DNA of 42,097 nucleotides, taken from NCBI GenBank assembly GCA_947460255.1, contig CANHIS010000022.1:1-42097 (forward strand), in the 5' to 3' direction. Positions 32,111 through 41,282 of the stretch are shown one piece after another. Source of the stretch: Bacteroidota bacterium. GTDB lineage: Bacteria > Bacteroidota > Bacteroidia > M30B66. The notes beneath the pieces were generated by a model. The model worked only from the letters and a program-made list of their open reading frames with translations. It was not told where the DNA came from and did no database searches. Each line of letters opens with the position of its first letter. The stretch's first letter is position 1. The translations under genes were made by a program, and so were the position numbers.

Positions 32111-33339
32111 TATCCTTCCAATTCAAGGTCGTAAATAACCAATCCATTGAGGAGTTTAGGCTCAAACCATGTAGTCTTTGGAGGCATCATTTTCCCCCGG
32201 TCACTGAAATCAAAAAACTGCTCAAAACTCACAGGAAACAAACCAAATGCAACGGCAAACTTCCCTGAATCAACAAGCCTTTTCAGCTCATCAGTACCAT
32301 TTAAGCCTGACAGAAAATCAATACGGCTGTCGTTACGCAAATCTGCAATCCCAAATATTGGTGCTAAGATCCGCTGACTCAAAATATTGGCATCTAGTTT
32401 ATCGCCCAATTGATTGTTAATTTGGTCATGCCGGAGTTTAAGGCTGTACCATTCAGAATCGATATACATCGAAAACTCGTGCAATCGAGCAGGTTGAAAA
32501 TGCGCACCAGCTTGCAATGAGACATCAAAATCCTCACCCAATTGAGAGATGATTTCCTCTTTTGACAATCCTCCGGTATTCTTCACCAAGCGATTAAATT
32601 CAAAGAGTTGCAAATTGTGGTCGGGAATAAATATCCCCATAAATCTTGAAGCACCGGGATGTTGATCTGACATTTCATCTGACAACAAAACAGATGATGC
32701 TGAACGATGATGACCATCAGCAACATACACCTTATCTATAGGCTCAAATGCAGCAATCACAGCATCTACATCACTTGGCGTTGAAACTTGCCATAGCAGG
32801 TGCTGTTTACCATCAAAATGAAAATCCGCATAAGGCTCATTGGCAGTGAGTCGATTCATCAACTCATCAATTTCATGTCGATGCGGATAGGTGAACATCA
32901 CAGGCTCTGCATTGATCCCAACCACTTTCAAATAATCCTTCAGCTTGCCTTCTTTGGGTGCTAAAGTTTGTTCATGAATCTTGATTCTACCATCACGATA
33001 TGCAGCTGCATCGATGGTAGCCAACAATCCAGTGTACACGAAATTAGGCTTCACCTGTCGGTAGATGAAATAGCTATCCGAATCAACTTTGTGCAGCACG
33101 TTCTGTTGGAGAAACTCCAAAAACTTTAAACGACTTTTCTTCAGCGCTTCTGGATTATCAGGCTTTGTGCGTTTCCCTGAAGCCAATTCTGGCTTGATGA
33201 CATGGAGAAAAGAATCTGGATTGGATTGTACAATTTCCTTCACTTCCGACAATGGATATTTGTCGTAAGGTTTTGAAATCACTTGGGAAACCTTCTCCTT
33301 CAGGGGAAGCACTCCCCGAAAGGGATGAATCAGGCTCAT
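32110..33339 (-). CDS. DUF1015 family protein
   Basis: 409 residues. It begins IHPFRGVLPLKEKVSQVISKPYDKYPLSEV, the usual opening of DUF1015, and contains YVADGHHRSASSVLLSDEM, a conserved histidine-rich motif of the family, and PHRHEIDELMNRL. The domain family lacks an established biochemical role but is consistently encoded beside serA and serC in Bacteroidota, as here, so a link to serine metabolism is inferred. It lies 5 nt after serA and overlaps yggS by one base. Confidence 0.9.
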   Translation of the reverse strand: MSLIHPFRGVLPLKEKVSQVISKPYDKYPLSEVKEIVQSNPDSFLHVIKPELASGKRTKPDNPEALKKSRLKFLEFLQQNVLHKVDSDSYFIYRQVKPNFVYTGLLATIDAAAYRDGRIKIHEQTLAPKEGKLKDYLKVVGINAEPVMFTYPHRHEIDELMNRLTANEPYADFHFDGKQHLLWQVSTPSDVDAVIAAFEPIDKVYVADGHHRSASSVLLSDEMSDQHPGASRFMGIFIPDHNLQLFEFNRLVKNTGGLSKEEIISQLGEDFDVSLQAGAHFQPARLHEFSMYIDSEWYSLKLRHDQINNQLGDKLDANILSQRILAPIFGIADLRNDSRIDFLSGLNGTDELKRLVDSGKFAVAFGLFPVSFEQFFDFSDRGKMMPPKTTWFEPKLLNGLVIYDLELEG

Positions 33340-33344
33340 TGAAA

Positions 33345-34310
33345 TTAATTTCCGTAGTAACTGATGATGAACCCAGCCAATTCGGCCGCAATCCTCTCTT
33401 GCGCTTCAGCGGTTGAGGCGCCAATGTGTGGAGTCACACTAATTTTAGGGTGTTTCAACAAATCAGTTCTGGGAGTTGGTTCGTTTTCGAACACATCCAA
33501 TCCGCAAAACGCAAGTTTGCCTTGGTCGAGAGCGTTCAAAAGAGCATCTTCATCGATGACTCCACCGCGGGCAGCGTTCACCAATCCTGCACCTGTTTTC
33601 ATTTTGCTGATTTCGTTAGCACCAATTACCGATTTCCCATCAATCTTCCCTGGAACGTGTAAACTAATAAAGTCACTTTGTACCAGTAATTCATCCACGG
33701 AAGTGGTCTTGATCAGAACAGGAATTTCTTGATTTGTTTGAGCTAGTTGAAGTGTTAACGTAACCTCCGAAATAAATGGATCGCTGGCAACTACTTTCAT
33801 TCCCATACCAATTGCCATTCGAGCTACGGCTTGCCCAATCCTGCCAAAACCAATAATCCCCAATGTTTTCCCTTGGAGTTCGATTCCGGCACTGTAGTTT
33901 TTCTTGAGCTCATTGAAACGCGTTTCTCCTGCAATTCGCATTTGATAATTTGAATCTTGTAAAAATCGAACACCCGAAAAAAGATGCGCAAACACAAGCT
34001 CAGCAACAGATTGAGAAGAAGCTGCAGGCGTGTTAAACACTTTCATGCCTTTAGATTCGGCATGACGAACGTCGATATTGTCAAGTCCAACACCTGCTCT
34101 GCCAATCAATTTAATTCCTGGACAAGCATCCATGATTGCAGCGGTAATTTTGGTTGCACTGCGAACAAGAATTACTTCATATCCTTCACGATTGATGGCC
34201 TCAGCCAATTGATCTTGTGCAACTTTATTGGTTTCAATTGAAAAACCTGCTGCTTTGAGCATTGATTTTCCAAGCGCATCAATTCCGTCGTTTGCTAAAA
34301 TTTTAACCAT
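33345..34310 (-). CDS. serA: D-3-phosphoglycerate dehydrogenase (short form)
   Basis: 321 residues. The NAD-binding loop GFGRIG is at 154-159, and the catalytic residues are R248 (NAARGG), E277 (FENEP) and H295 (HIGAST). The substrate-binding stretch is GRAGVGLDNID at 70-80. It lacks the C-terminal ACT regulatory domain of longer forms, so serine feedback would need another means. It oxidises 3-phosphoglycerate to 3-phosphohydroxypyruvate, the substrate of serC upstream. The 12-nt gap to serC and 5-nt gap to DUF1015 mark one operon. Confidence 0.92.
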   Translation of the reverse strand: MVKILANDGIDALGKSMLKAAGFSIETNKVAQDQLAEAINREGYEVILVRSATKITAAIMDACPGIKLIGRAGVGLDNIDVRHAESKGMKVFNTPAASSQSVAELVFAHLFSGVRFLQDSNYQMRIAGETRFNELKKNYSAGIELQGKTLGIIGFGRIGQAVARMAIGMGMKVVASDPFISEVTLTLQLAQTNQEIPVLIKTTSVDELLVQSDFISLHVPGKIDGKSVIGANEISKMKTGAGLVNAARGGVIDEDALLNALDQGKLAFCGLDVFENEPTPRTDLLKHPKISVTPHIGASTAEAQERIAAELAGFIISYYGN

Positions 34311-34322
34311 AGTTTTTCTGGA

Positions 34323-35384
34323 TTAGCCTTGAGTTTTTTCGAATGTCTGCATTACATTAACAAGCGCTTGAACACTTTCCAATCCCATTGCATTGTACAT
34401 AGATGCGCGATAGCCACCAACTGAACGATGTCCTGCCAATCCACTGATATTTGCTTGCTTTAACAATTCGTTAAATGAAGCTTCTTTGGATGGATCTTCC
34501 ATGATAAAATTTGCATTCATCCATGAACGATCTTCTACAGCTACAGTGCCTTTAAATTTTGAATTGCGATCGAGTTCGTCGTAAAACAGTTTCGCTTTAG
34601 CTGCATTGCGCTTTTCGATTTCACCTACACCACCAAAGTTGTCGAGCCACTCCAAAGTCAGCATCGTAACATACACTGCAAATACTGGTGGTGTGTTGTA
34701 CATTGATTCACCATCCACATGAATTTTGTAGTTGAGCATGGTTGGCATCTGGCGCTGGATTCTCTCCAACATCGATTTCTTGATAATCACCATTGTTGCT
34801 CCAGCAGGCCCCATGTTTTTTTGAGCACCAGCATAGATCAGGTCGAATTTTGAAGCATCAAATTCGTAGGAAAAAATATCCGACGACATATCGCAAATCA
34901 AAGGAACTGGCGAATCAGGAACTGTTCTAATCTGCGTTCCGTAGATGGTATTGTTAGAAGTATAGTGGAAATAATCTGCATCCGTTGGAATCACAAACCC
35001 TTTCGGGATGTACGAAAAATTCTTGTCTTCGGAAGACGCAACAACAGCTGTATCGCCGTAATGCTGAGCTTCTTTAACTGCGCGGGATGCCCAAACTCCA
35101 GTATTTAAATAGGCAGCTTTTTTCCCAAGGAAATTGTGCGGCACCATGGCGAATTGTGTCGATGCACCGCCTTGAACAAAGATTACTGCATAATCGTCGT
35201 TGAGTTTGAGTAACTTCTTGGTAAGTTCAACTGCCCGATCGAATATAGCAATTACGTTTTTACCACGGTGAGAGACTTCGAGCAACGAAAGCCCAGAATT
35301 ATTAAAGTCTATACAAGCTTGTGAAGCTTTTTGGAGCACTTCTTTAGGAAGAATTGCGGGCCCAGCACTGAAATTATGAATCAT
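34323..35384 (-). CDS. serC: Phosphoserine aminotransferase
   Basis: 353 residues. Opens HNFSAGPAILPKEV, typical of SerC, with the PLP-binding lysine K189 in YAGAQKNMGPAG, the phosphate-binding SHRGK at 39-42, and GGYRASMYNAMG near the C-terminus with the substrate-binding arginine. It converts 3-phosphohydroxypyruvate plus glutamate to phosphoserine plus 2-oxoglutarate. First gene of the serC-serA-DUF1015-yggS operon. The phosphatase serB is not in the window. Confidence 0.95.
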   Translation of the reverse strand: MIHNFSAGPAILPKEVLQKASQACIDFNNSGLSLLEVSHRGKNVIAIFDRAVELTKKLLKLNDDYAVIFVQGGASTQFAMVPHNFLGKKAAYLNTGVWASRAVKEAQHYGDTAVVASSEDKNFSYIPKGFVIPTDADYFHYTSNNTIYGTQIRTVPDSPVPLICDMSSDIFSYEFDASKFDLIYAGAQKNMGPAGATMVIIKKSMLERIQRQMPTMLNYKIHVDGESMYNTPPVFAVYVTMLTLEWLDNFGGVGEIEKRNAAKAKLFYDELDRNSKFKGTVAVEDRSWMNANFIMEDPSKEASFNELLKQANISGLAGHRSVGGYRASMYNAMGLESVQALVNVMQTFEKTQG

Positions 35385-35407
35385 ATCGGATAAGCATATT
35401 TTGCAGT

Positions 35408-35415
35408 CAAATTTA
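35408..35415 (-). promoter_or_regulatory. Putative -7 box (TAAATTTG) for the serC operon
   Basis: TAAATTTG on the minus strand, 23 nt upstream of the serC ATG. No clear TTG at the ideal distance. Confidence 0.4.
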
Positions 35416-35452
35416 GGAATTCAGTGAAGTAGTGCGGGATTATTTAAAATAA

Positions 35453-35482
35453 AAAACCCCGGCCGAATTGACCAGGGTTTTC
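35453..35482 (-). terminator. Intrinsic terminator after the MORN-repeat gene
   Basis: On the minus strand: AAAACCCTGG, a 9-nt loop, CCGGGGTTTT, a 10-bp stem with one mismatch, then a T-rich run. Lies about 20-47 nt after the stop of the gene at 35500 and before serC. Confidence 0.75.
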
Positions 35483-35499
35483 AATAAGGATTTAATTGC

Positions 35500-35901
35500 T
35501 TATCGCGGTGTTGTTTCTGCAAGATTTTGACCATTTGCATCTAAACTGATGGCATTTACTATACGGTCGTTTTGATACGTGATTTTGTACTTCAACATTC
35601 CCGTGAGATCGTAAACTTTCCAATCGCCAGTTTTCACACCATTAGAATAGAAAGCCTCGCCAGCACGCTGACCGTTTTCTGAGTAGTTAATCCAAACGCC
35701 GTCCATTTTAGCATTTACAAAACGCCCCGTTTCCATCAGATTTCCATTTTCAAAGAAATTCTGTACTGTATAGTTTGCCGCATCTTGATAGTTGTAAGTA
35801 CTTTTAAGCTTCCCATTATCAAAATACGTCTTTAGTTCTTTGGTCTGAGCGTTCAACACAAGTCCAGCAATCAGACAAACAAGCGAAAGGATATATTTCA
35901 T
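35500..35901 (-). CDS. Exported MORN-repeat protein (YwqK-type)
   Basis: 133 residues with signal peptide MKYILSLVCLIAGLVLNAQ. The mature part holds about four MORN-like units of about 22-24 residues: KTYFDNGKLKSTYNY, NFFENGNLMETGRF, INYSENGQRAGEAFY and YDLTGMLKYKITY. Each has the pattern aromatic-x2-NG-x-x-x. Such proteins are often labelled YwqK antitoxins by homology, but nothing here suggests a toxin; a structural or surface role is more likely. Monocistronic with its own terminator. Confidence 0.8.
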   Translation of the reverse strand: MKYILSLVCLIAGLVLNAQTKELKTYFDNGKLKSTYNYQDAANYTVQNFFENGNLMETGRFVNAKMDGVWINYSENGQRAGEAFYSNGVKTGDWKVYDLTGMLKYKITYQNDRIVNAISLDANGQNLAETTPR

Positions 35902-35938
35902 GGCTTTAATTTTAAGATGTAAACGAATTTCAATAACA

Positions 35939-35946
35939 CAAAGTTA
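35939..35946 (-). promoter_or_regulatory. Putative -7 box (TAACTTTG) for the MORN-repeat gene
   Basis: TAACTTTG on the minus strand, 37 nt upstream of the ATG; matches TAnnTTTG. No good TTG seen. Confidence 0.4.
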
Positions 35947-35976
35947 CAAATAAAAACACATTGAAGTCACTTTTGC

Positions 35977-36077
35977 TTAACATTGGCTTAACATTTATTA
36001 ATTAAAAACTAAAATATGATTTCATTTGCCTGTATTTCAAATGATTAAGAATTTAACATTGGCGCAAAACTTAACAT
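35977..36077. repeat. Four TTAACAT boxes upstream of the potassium transporter
   Basis: TTAACATTGGC occurs at 35977-35987 and 36053-36063, and shorter TTAACATT or TTAACAT at 35988-35995 and 36071-36077. Two are 11 bp apart and the other two 18 bp apart. They lie in the 331-nt intergenic region 35902-36232 between the divergent MORN gene and the potassium transporter. The rest of that region holds the two -7 boxes, a 6-bp GCTGAC/GTCAGC arm pair near 36167-36207 in the probable leader, and otherwise AT-rich sequence in which I see no gene. Confidence 0.45.
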
Positions 36078-36141
36078 AGCAGCAAAATGGACAAGGTGTT
36101 AAATAATGATTCACAAAAGGTCGTATGATGCTTCAATTTAA

Positions 36142-36149
36142 TAATTTTG
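36142..36149 (+). promoter_or_regulatory. Putative -7 box (TAATTTTG) for the potassium transporter
   Basis: TAATTTTG matches the consensus and would give a leader of about 78 nt that includes the GCTGAC (36167-36172) and GTCAGC (36202-36207) arms. No TTG in the right place. Confidence 0.4.
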
Positions 36150-36232
36150 CAGACTTACTTCTAAACGCTGACCGCGGAGATTAACTATTTAAACCTTGTT
36201 AGTCAGCATTTTAACAAAGAACAATTTTCACC

Positions 36233-38182
36233 ATGGGTGATCACTCACACCAATCGCACATTCCGAAATTCGGTATTGCAGGGCTATTAGTTACACTGGG
36301 AATCATTTACGGCGATATCGGAACTTCACCGCTCTATGTAATGAAAGCCATCGTTGGGGAGCGAGTAATCGATCGCGATTTGATTTTGGGTGGCATGTCT
36401 TGCATTCTCTGGACGCTAACACTGCAAACTACTATAAAATACATTCTGCTCATCCTTCGGGCTGATAACAAGGGTGAGGGTGGGATTTTCGCCCTATATG
36501 CTCTTGTGCGCAGAACCAAAGTGAAATGGCTTTTGTTTCCGGCTATTATTGGAGGAGCTGCTCTATTAGGCGAAGGAATCATCACCCCTGCAATCTCTGT
36601 TTCTTCGGCTATTGAAGGCTTACGTCAAAGTTATCCGAACATACAAACTATCCCAATTATTATAGGAATACTCTTCTCTCTTTTTGCCATTCAGCAATTT
36701 GGCACGAAATCGATTGGGAAATTTTTCGGACCTGTAATGCTTACTTGGTTCTTAATGCTCAGTAGTTTAGGAATCTATTTCCTTGCACAGGATTTCTCGG
36801 TGCTGGCAGCAATCAATCCATACTATGCGATCAATCTATTAACTGCATACCCTGAAGGATTCTGGATTCTTGGCGCTGTATTTCTTTGCACAACAGGAGC
36901 CGAAGCGCTTTACTCGGATCTTGGCCATTGTGGGAAGCGCAATATTCGAGCATCCTGGATCTTCGTAAAAACATCTTTGCTTTTAAATTATTTCGGCCAA
37001 TCGGCTTGGTTGCTGCAACATGAAGGTAGCTTACTGAATGGTCAAAATCCCTTTTATGAATTGATGCCGGCTTGGTTCTTTATTCCAGGCTTTATTATTA
37101 CTACAATCGCAACAATTGTTGCCAGTCAGGCCTTAATTTCAGGCTCATTCACCTTAATTAACGAGGCGATTCGATTAAATCTTTGGCCGAAAGTGCGCAT
37201 TGCATATCCAACTTTGATGAAAGGCCAATTATATATTCCATCAATCAACTGGCTGTTATTCTTAGGTTGTGCAAGTGTGGTACTCTTTTTCAAGGAATCG
37301 AGTGCCATGGAGGCCGCTTACGGATTAACGATAATTATCGGAATGATGATGTCGTCGACTTTGCTAGTGTTCTACATGGGAATGAAACGCTTCAATAAAT
37401 GGGTAATCAACTCTTTTATAATAGTTTACCTTACTGTTGAAAGTAGCTTCCTCGTCGCTAATATTGAAAAGATACCCGACGGTGGATACATTTCATTGAT
37501 CATCGCATCAATCATCGCGTTGATTATGTGGATTTGGTACGATGCTCGCAAAATCAGGAATTCATACGTGGAATTTGTTGATTTGAACGAATACTTAGAT
37601 CTGCTTTGCGAATTGAAGCGTGACCTAACTGTTCCTAAATATGCCACTCATTTGGTATTTCTCACGAGTGCTAACCAAGATGAACAAGTTGAGTCGAAAA
37701 TCATCTATTCAATCCTCCAAAAGCAGCCCAAACGCGCTGATATTTATTGGTTCCTCCACGTTGATGTGGTAGATGAGCCGTACAGAATGGAGTACCGAGT
37801 GAATGAAATCGTGAACGATTCTGTTATTCGTGTAGACTTCATGCTTGGATTCCGAGTTGCACCTCGAATCAATTTAATGTTCCGCAAAGTGGTTCAGGAT
37901 CTTGTAAAGTGCCAAGAAGTGGATATCGTTTCTAGGTATGAATCGCTTAACAAAAATCAAGTGATTGGTGATTTCAGATTTATTGTCTTGGAGAAATTCC
38001 TATCCAACGAAAACGACTTGCCTTTCTATGAGAAAATCGTTCTTGATGTGTATTTCATGTTGAAGAACATTAGCTTATCGGAAGAAAAAGCTTTCGGACT
38101 AGATACAAGCTCAGTTCATGTAGAAAAAGTACCATTGATTATCGCTCCAGCAAGAGAGATGCACCTCAAAAGAATTAAGTAA
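36233..38182 (+). CDS. kup: KUP/HAK family potassium uptake transporter
   Basis: 649 residues. The signature GIIYGDIGTSPLYVMKA is at residues 23-39, and ALYALVRR, GEGIITPAISVSSAIEGL and ALISGSFTLINEAIRLN follow, all typical of KUP. About twelve membrane helices occupy residues 15-445, then a hydrophilic C-terminal domain of about 200 residues that includes LVFLTSANQDEQVE and other features of KUP cytoplasmic tails. Takes up potassium in symport with protons. Regulated perhaps through the repeated boxes in the intergenic region upstream. Followed by a strong bidirectional terminator. Confidence 0.92.
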   Translation: MGDHSHQSHIPKFGIAGLLVTLGIIYGDIGTSPLYVMKAIVGERVIDRDLILGGMSCILWTLTLQTTIKYILLILRADNKGEGGIFALYALVRRTKVKWLLFPAIIGGAALLGEGIITPAISVSSAIEGLRQSYPNIQTIPIIIGILFSLFAIQQFGTKSIGKFFGPVMLTWFLMLSSLGIYFLAQDFSVLAAINPYYAINLLTAYPEGFWILGAVFLCTTGAEALYSDLGHCGKRNIRASWIFVKTSLLLNYFGQSAWLLQHEGSLLNGQNPFYELMPAWFFIPGFIITTIATIVASQALISGSFTLINEAIRLNLWPKVRIAYPTLMKGQLYIPSINWLLFLGCASVVLFFKESSAMEAAYGLTIIIGMMMSSTLLVFYMGMKRFNKWVINSFIIVYLTVESSFLVANIEKIPDGGYISLIIASIIALIMWIWYDARKIRNSYVEFVDLNEYLDLLCELKRDLTVPKYATHLVFLTSANQDEQVESKIIYSILQKQPKRADIYWFLHVDVVDEPYRMEYRVNEIVNDSVIRVDFMLGFRVAPRINLMFRKVVQDLVKCQEVDIVSRYESLNKNQVIGDFRFIVLEKFLSNENDLPFYEKIVLDVYFMLKNISLSEEKAFGLDTSSVHVEKVPLIIAPAREMHLKRIK

Positions 38183-38199
38183 TAGCTTATCAATAAACG

Positions 38200-38244
38200 A
38201 AAGGATCGGTCTACAGAACAATGTTTCTGCGGACCGATCCTTTT
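38200..38244. terminator. Bidirectional terminator between kup and the acyl-CoA ligase
   Basis: Perfect 12-bp stem AAAGGATCGGTC (38200-38211) and GACCGATCCTTT (38232-38243), with a nested CAGAAC / GTTTCTG arm inside the 20-nt loop. T-rich on both sides (TTTTGCATTT on plus, CGTTTATT on minus), so it can serve both convergent genes. Confidence 0.85.
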
Positions 38245-38258
38245 GCATTTAACTTATT

Positions 38259-40019
38259 TTAATCTTGATAGATCTTTTCGATTTCGGTGCTGTATTTTTC
38301 CAAAATCACTCTTCGTTTTAGCGATAATTTCGGAGTGAGTTCATTTCCAGCTACCGACCATTCAACTGGAAGCAACGCGAATTTCTTCACCTTCTCATAG
38401 TTGCTAAATCCAGCATTAAGTTGATCGATCTCAGCTTGAATAATTTCAATTGTTCTTGGAAGATTAACCAATCGTGAAGGATCCTTTTCGGAAACTCCTT
38501 CTTGTTCCAATTTAACGATCAATGCCGCAAAAGAAGGAACAATCAGTGCTGCTGGATGCTTCCTATTCTCACCAATAACCATGACTTGCTCAATAAATGA
38601 AGATTCTTTGAATTTGTTTTCCATCATTTGTGGGGCAATATATTTCCCACCTGATGTTTTAAAAATCTCCTTTTTCCTATCGGTGATGTAAAGCAATCCG
38701 TTTTCGAATTTTCCGATATCTCCAGTGTATAGCCAACCATCCTTCAGCACTTCAGCGGTTGCATCCGGGCGTTTGTAATAACCCTTCATCACGTTAGGCC
38801 CTTTACAAAGCACCTCGCCATCTTCTGCAATTTTCACTTCTACATCTTTTATCGCTGGACCCACAGATCCAAAACCACGCATCCCTTTATCCAATCGGTT
38901 AACGGTAATTACTGGAGAAGTTTCGGTAAGACCGTATCCTTCTAAGACATTAATTTGCGCAGCTGTAAACACTCGAGCAAGTCGCGGTTGTAAAGCTGCA
39001 GCACCCGAAACAATAACACCAACATTCCCACCAAGTGCTTCACGCCATTTACTGAAGATCAACTTATTGGCAATTTTTAATTGAAATTCATACCAAGCAC
39101 CATTTTTTCCATCAAGCTCATATTTGTGACCAAGTGCGAGTGCCCAGAAAAACAGTTTTCTTTTTACACCCGTAAGCTCTTCACCTTTGGCAACGATTTT
39201 ATCGTACACTTTTTCCAACAATCTTGGAACGGTTGAAAATGCGAATGGCTTTACTTCTTTGAGATTCTCACCAATGGTTTCCAAACTTTCAGCATAATAA
39301 ACGCCTGCACCAACATACAAATACAAATAAGTGAGCATTCTTTCGAAAATGTGAGAAAGTGGAAGGAAGCTAAGCACTTTATGCTCAAATGTTACTGGAC
39401 AAACAGGCTGAGCCGCAGTTACATTTGAAATAAGGTTGCTGTGCGTAAGCATTACTCCTTTCGGCGTGCCTGTAGTACCTGATGTATAAATAAGCGTGAG
39501 CAAATCATCGGGTTTTACTCGGGCTTTGTATTCCTTTAATTGCTCTACCTGCGGATTGTCTTTTCCTAATTTGATCAGCTTGCTGAGATGGTCAGCATTT
39601 TGAATCTCATTAAACGTAAAAACATGCGTTAAGCTAGGGACATTGGCGCGAATCGAGTCGATTTTGTCTTTCAATTCGGCATCCGCTAACAGAATAATTT
39701 TTACGCCAGCATCATTAAGGATAAATTCAGTATCAGCCGAACCCATTGTAGGATAAACAGGGACACTCACTGCTCCAATTTGGGCAATTCCAAAATCAGC
39801 AAGAATCCATTCGGGACGATTGGGAGATATAATTGCAACTTTATCGTCGGGAGAAATCCCGAGGTTCATCAAACCATAGCTGATATTGTCTGATAAATCG
39901 CAAATATCATCAATACTCCAACTTTGCCATTTCCCTTCTACTTTCGCATTAAGCACGTCATTCCGATGATATTTATTTCGGATGTACGGCAAAATATCAA
40001 TGATTCTGGTGAGATCCAT
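38259..40019 (-). CDS. Long-chain fatty acid-CoA ligase (AMP-dependent synthetase)
   Basis: 586 residues. AMP-forming ligase motifs: LIYTSGTTGTPKGVMLTHSN (nucleotide loop), GYGLTETSPVI, and YTGDIGKFENGLLYITDRKKEIFKTSGGKYIAP, with the hinge aspartate and the A10-type lysine. Of the FadD/ACSL branch with the longer linker of long-chain enzymes. Makes acyl-CoA from free fatty acid, ATP and CoA for lipid synthesis or oxidation. Single gene with the shared terminator at its 3' end. No -7 box was found in the 55 nt upstream. Confidence 0.9.
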   Translation of the reverse strand: MDLTRIIDILPYIRNKYHRNDVLNAKVEGKWQSWSIDDICDLSDNISYGLMNLGISPDDKVAIISPNRPEWILADFGIAQIGAVSVPVYPTMGSADTEFILNDAGVKIILLADAELKDKIDSIRANVPSLTHVFTFNEIQNADHLSKLIKLGKDNPQVEQLKEYKARVKPDDLLTLIYTSGTTGTPKGVMLTHSNLISNVTAAQPVCPVTFEHKVLSFLPLSHIFERMLTYLYLYVGAGVYYAESLETIGENLKEVKPFAFSTVPRLLEKVYDKIVAKGEELTGVKRKLFFWALALGHKYELDGKNGAWYEFQLKIANKLIFSKWREALGGNVGVIVSGAAALQPRLARVFTAAQINVLEGYGLTETSPVITVNRLDKGMRGFGSVGPAIKDVEVKIAEDGEVLCKGPNVMKGYYKRPDATAEVLKDGWLYTGDIGKFENGLLYITDRKKEIFKTSGGKYIAPQMMENKFKESSFIEQVMVIGENRKHPAALIVPSFAALIVKLEQEGVSEKDPSRLVNLPRTIEIIQAEIDQLNAGFSNYEKVKKFALLPVEWSVAGNELTPKLSLKRRVILEKYSTEIEKIYQD

Positions 40020-40074
40020 AGGCTGATTTTCTCAAGGTTAAAAATGCAATTTCAAATTTCAGCAATATATTGAG

Positions 40075-40992
40075 TTATTGAACATGTTCGTCTTGAATTG
40101 CCCAATATGGAAGCCGATGGGTTATTTTCCCATTATCAACCAAGTAAATTTTAGGCACGCTACCGCCTGTTATCTTATTAAACAATGGCGTATTGAGCAA
40201 CATTCTTGGTACATTCTCGCAGGATGTTCGTTGTTCAAAAAGCTTGAGAATACTTGGATCTCCGGTCAATATCATGTAACATTGAGCTTCTGGATTCCTC
40301 TTCTTGAGCACATGTAATTTATATGCGGCGCGGATGCAAAAAGGACAGGTTAAACTTGCAAAACAGATTAATTTTTTGCCTGATTTCAAGTCTGCAGGAT
40401 TCATTAAATGCAAGTAATCGCTCTTTACATTCACCAAACTATCAACCATCAGATCACTTTGAGATTCTGTAATTCCTTTTTCGCCGTAAACGGCCCACTG
40501 CGGGGGATAATTTAAAATGAACGGCATTGAGAGTCCTACAATTAACAGTACAATATGCACCCAATTTGGTGCATTCAAGTAATTTTCTTTGTCGGCTCTT
40601 TTAATCAACAAGGAAGTTATTATGGCACTAAACCACAGCAATGGACCTTGCCAAACATTCCATTTGAACAACTCCCACAAACCAAAATAAATTCGATTCA
40701 ATGGAAGAACTGTTACTTGTAATAATGCAATGATCAGCATAACTGACGATAAACCTAAATACCATGTGAGCAATTTTTGGTTTCGTTTCCCAGAGAACAA
40801 AATCGCCACACCAATTCCAATTAAGCCACCAAGCAGAATTCTAGAAAAGTATGAAACCAGATTCCAAGATGGGAATCCAAGTTCTACTATGGCATAATCA
40901 AAATAATCGAAATTCTCTGCACCATAAATCAAGGCGATTGCTGGCACAACGGCTAAAAAAAGTCTAAAACAGACAGATAGAATTATTTTCAT
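40075..40992 (-). CDS. Membrane protein with DoxX/MauE-like helices and a thioredoxin-like CPFC domain
   Basis: 305 residues from the ATG at 40992 (a TTG at 40998 would add two residues). Four or five membrane helices (about residues 5-24, 48-67, 76-98, 112-130, 145-161) precede a soluble domain in which CFASLTCPFCIRAAYKLHVL carries a CxxC at 216-219, and NKITGGSVPKIYLVD resembles the cis-proline loop of thioredoxins. Predicted: an inner-membrane thiol-disulfide carrier with the CPFC domain in the periplasm. Begins just after the terminator of the upstream small lipoprotein gene and lacks an obvious promoter, so it may be read by partial read-through. Confidence 0.75.
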   Translation of the reverse strand: MKIILSVCFRLFLAVVPAIALIYGAENFDYFDYAIVELGFPSWNLVSYFSRILLGGLIGIGVAILFSGKRNQKLLTWYLGLSSVMLIIALLQVTVLPLNRIYFGLWELFKWNVWQGPLLWFSAIITSLLIKRADKENYLNAPNWVHIVLLIVGLSMPFILNYPPQWAVYGEKGITESQSDLMVDSLVNVKSDYLHLMNPADLKSGKKLICFASLTCPFCIRAAYKLHVLKKRNPEAQCYMILTGDPSILKLFEQRTSCENVPRMLLNTPLFNKITGGSVPKIYLVDNGKITHRLPYWAIQDEHVQ

Positions 40993-40996
40993 GGGC

Positions 40997-41029
40997 AAAA
41001 AAAAAGCTGGTTCATATGAACCAGCTCTT
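40997..41029 (-). terminator. Strong terminator after the five-cysteine lipoprotein genes
   Basis: A 22-bp perfect palindrome (41005-41026; arms AGCTGGTTC and GAACCAGCT, ATAT centre) followed on the minus strand by nine to ten T. It lies about 20 nt after the stop of the lipoprotein gene at 41048 and ends within 5 nt of the start codon of the CPFC membrane protein. Confidence 0.9.
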
Positions 41030-41047
41030 TCGATATTTTAAATTGGA

Positions 41048-41245
41048 TTAGTTCAAAGTGCAAGAACCACCGCCTAATGCGTTAAGCACATTAAGGGCAT
41101 CACAAGCTTCTTCAGCATCAGCTTTCTTTGCATCGTTAATTGGAGTAGAAGTTGTTACAGTTCCTACAGTACAATCACAAGTGTAATCTTTTTTGCAAGA
41201 TGCGAAAAGCGCAACGATTGCAACAGCAGCGAAAATCTTTTTCAT
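41048..41245 (-). CDS. Tiny five-cysteine lipoprotein (copy 1)
   Basis: 65 residues. Type II signal peptide with lipobox LFASC, lipidated cysteine C17. The mature 49 residues hold four more cysteines at 23, 25, 48 and 62 (CKKDYTCDC, EEACDAL, GGGSCTLN). It is a tandem paralogue of the gene at 41283, with all five cysteines at identical positions. Four free cysteines could form two disulfides or bind a metal. No known family. Probably co-transcribed with copy 2 from the promoter at 41503. Confidence 0.8.
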   Translation of the reverse strand: MKKIFAAVAIVALFASCKKDYTCDCTVGTVTTSTPINDAKKADAEEACDALNVLNALGGGSCTLN

Positions 41246-41282
41246 AGAAAAAAGTTTAGGGTTGTTTAAGTTTATTAGTTGT

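Noticed and set aside
35500-35901. Antitoxin of a toxin-antitoxin pair (YwqK label)
   Set aside because: The protein has a signal peptide and MORN units, and there is no toxin-like small gene beside it.
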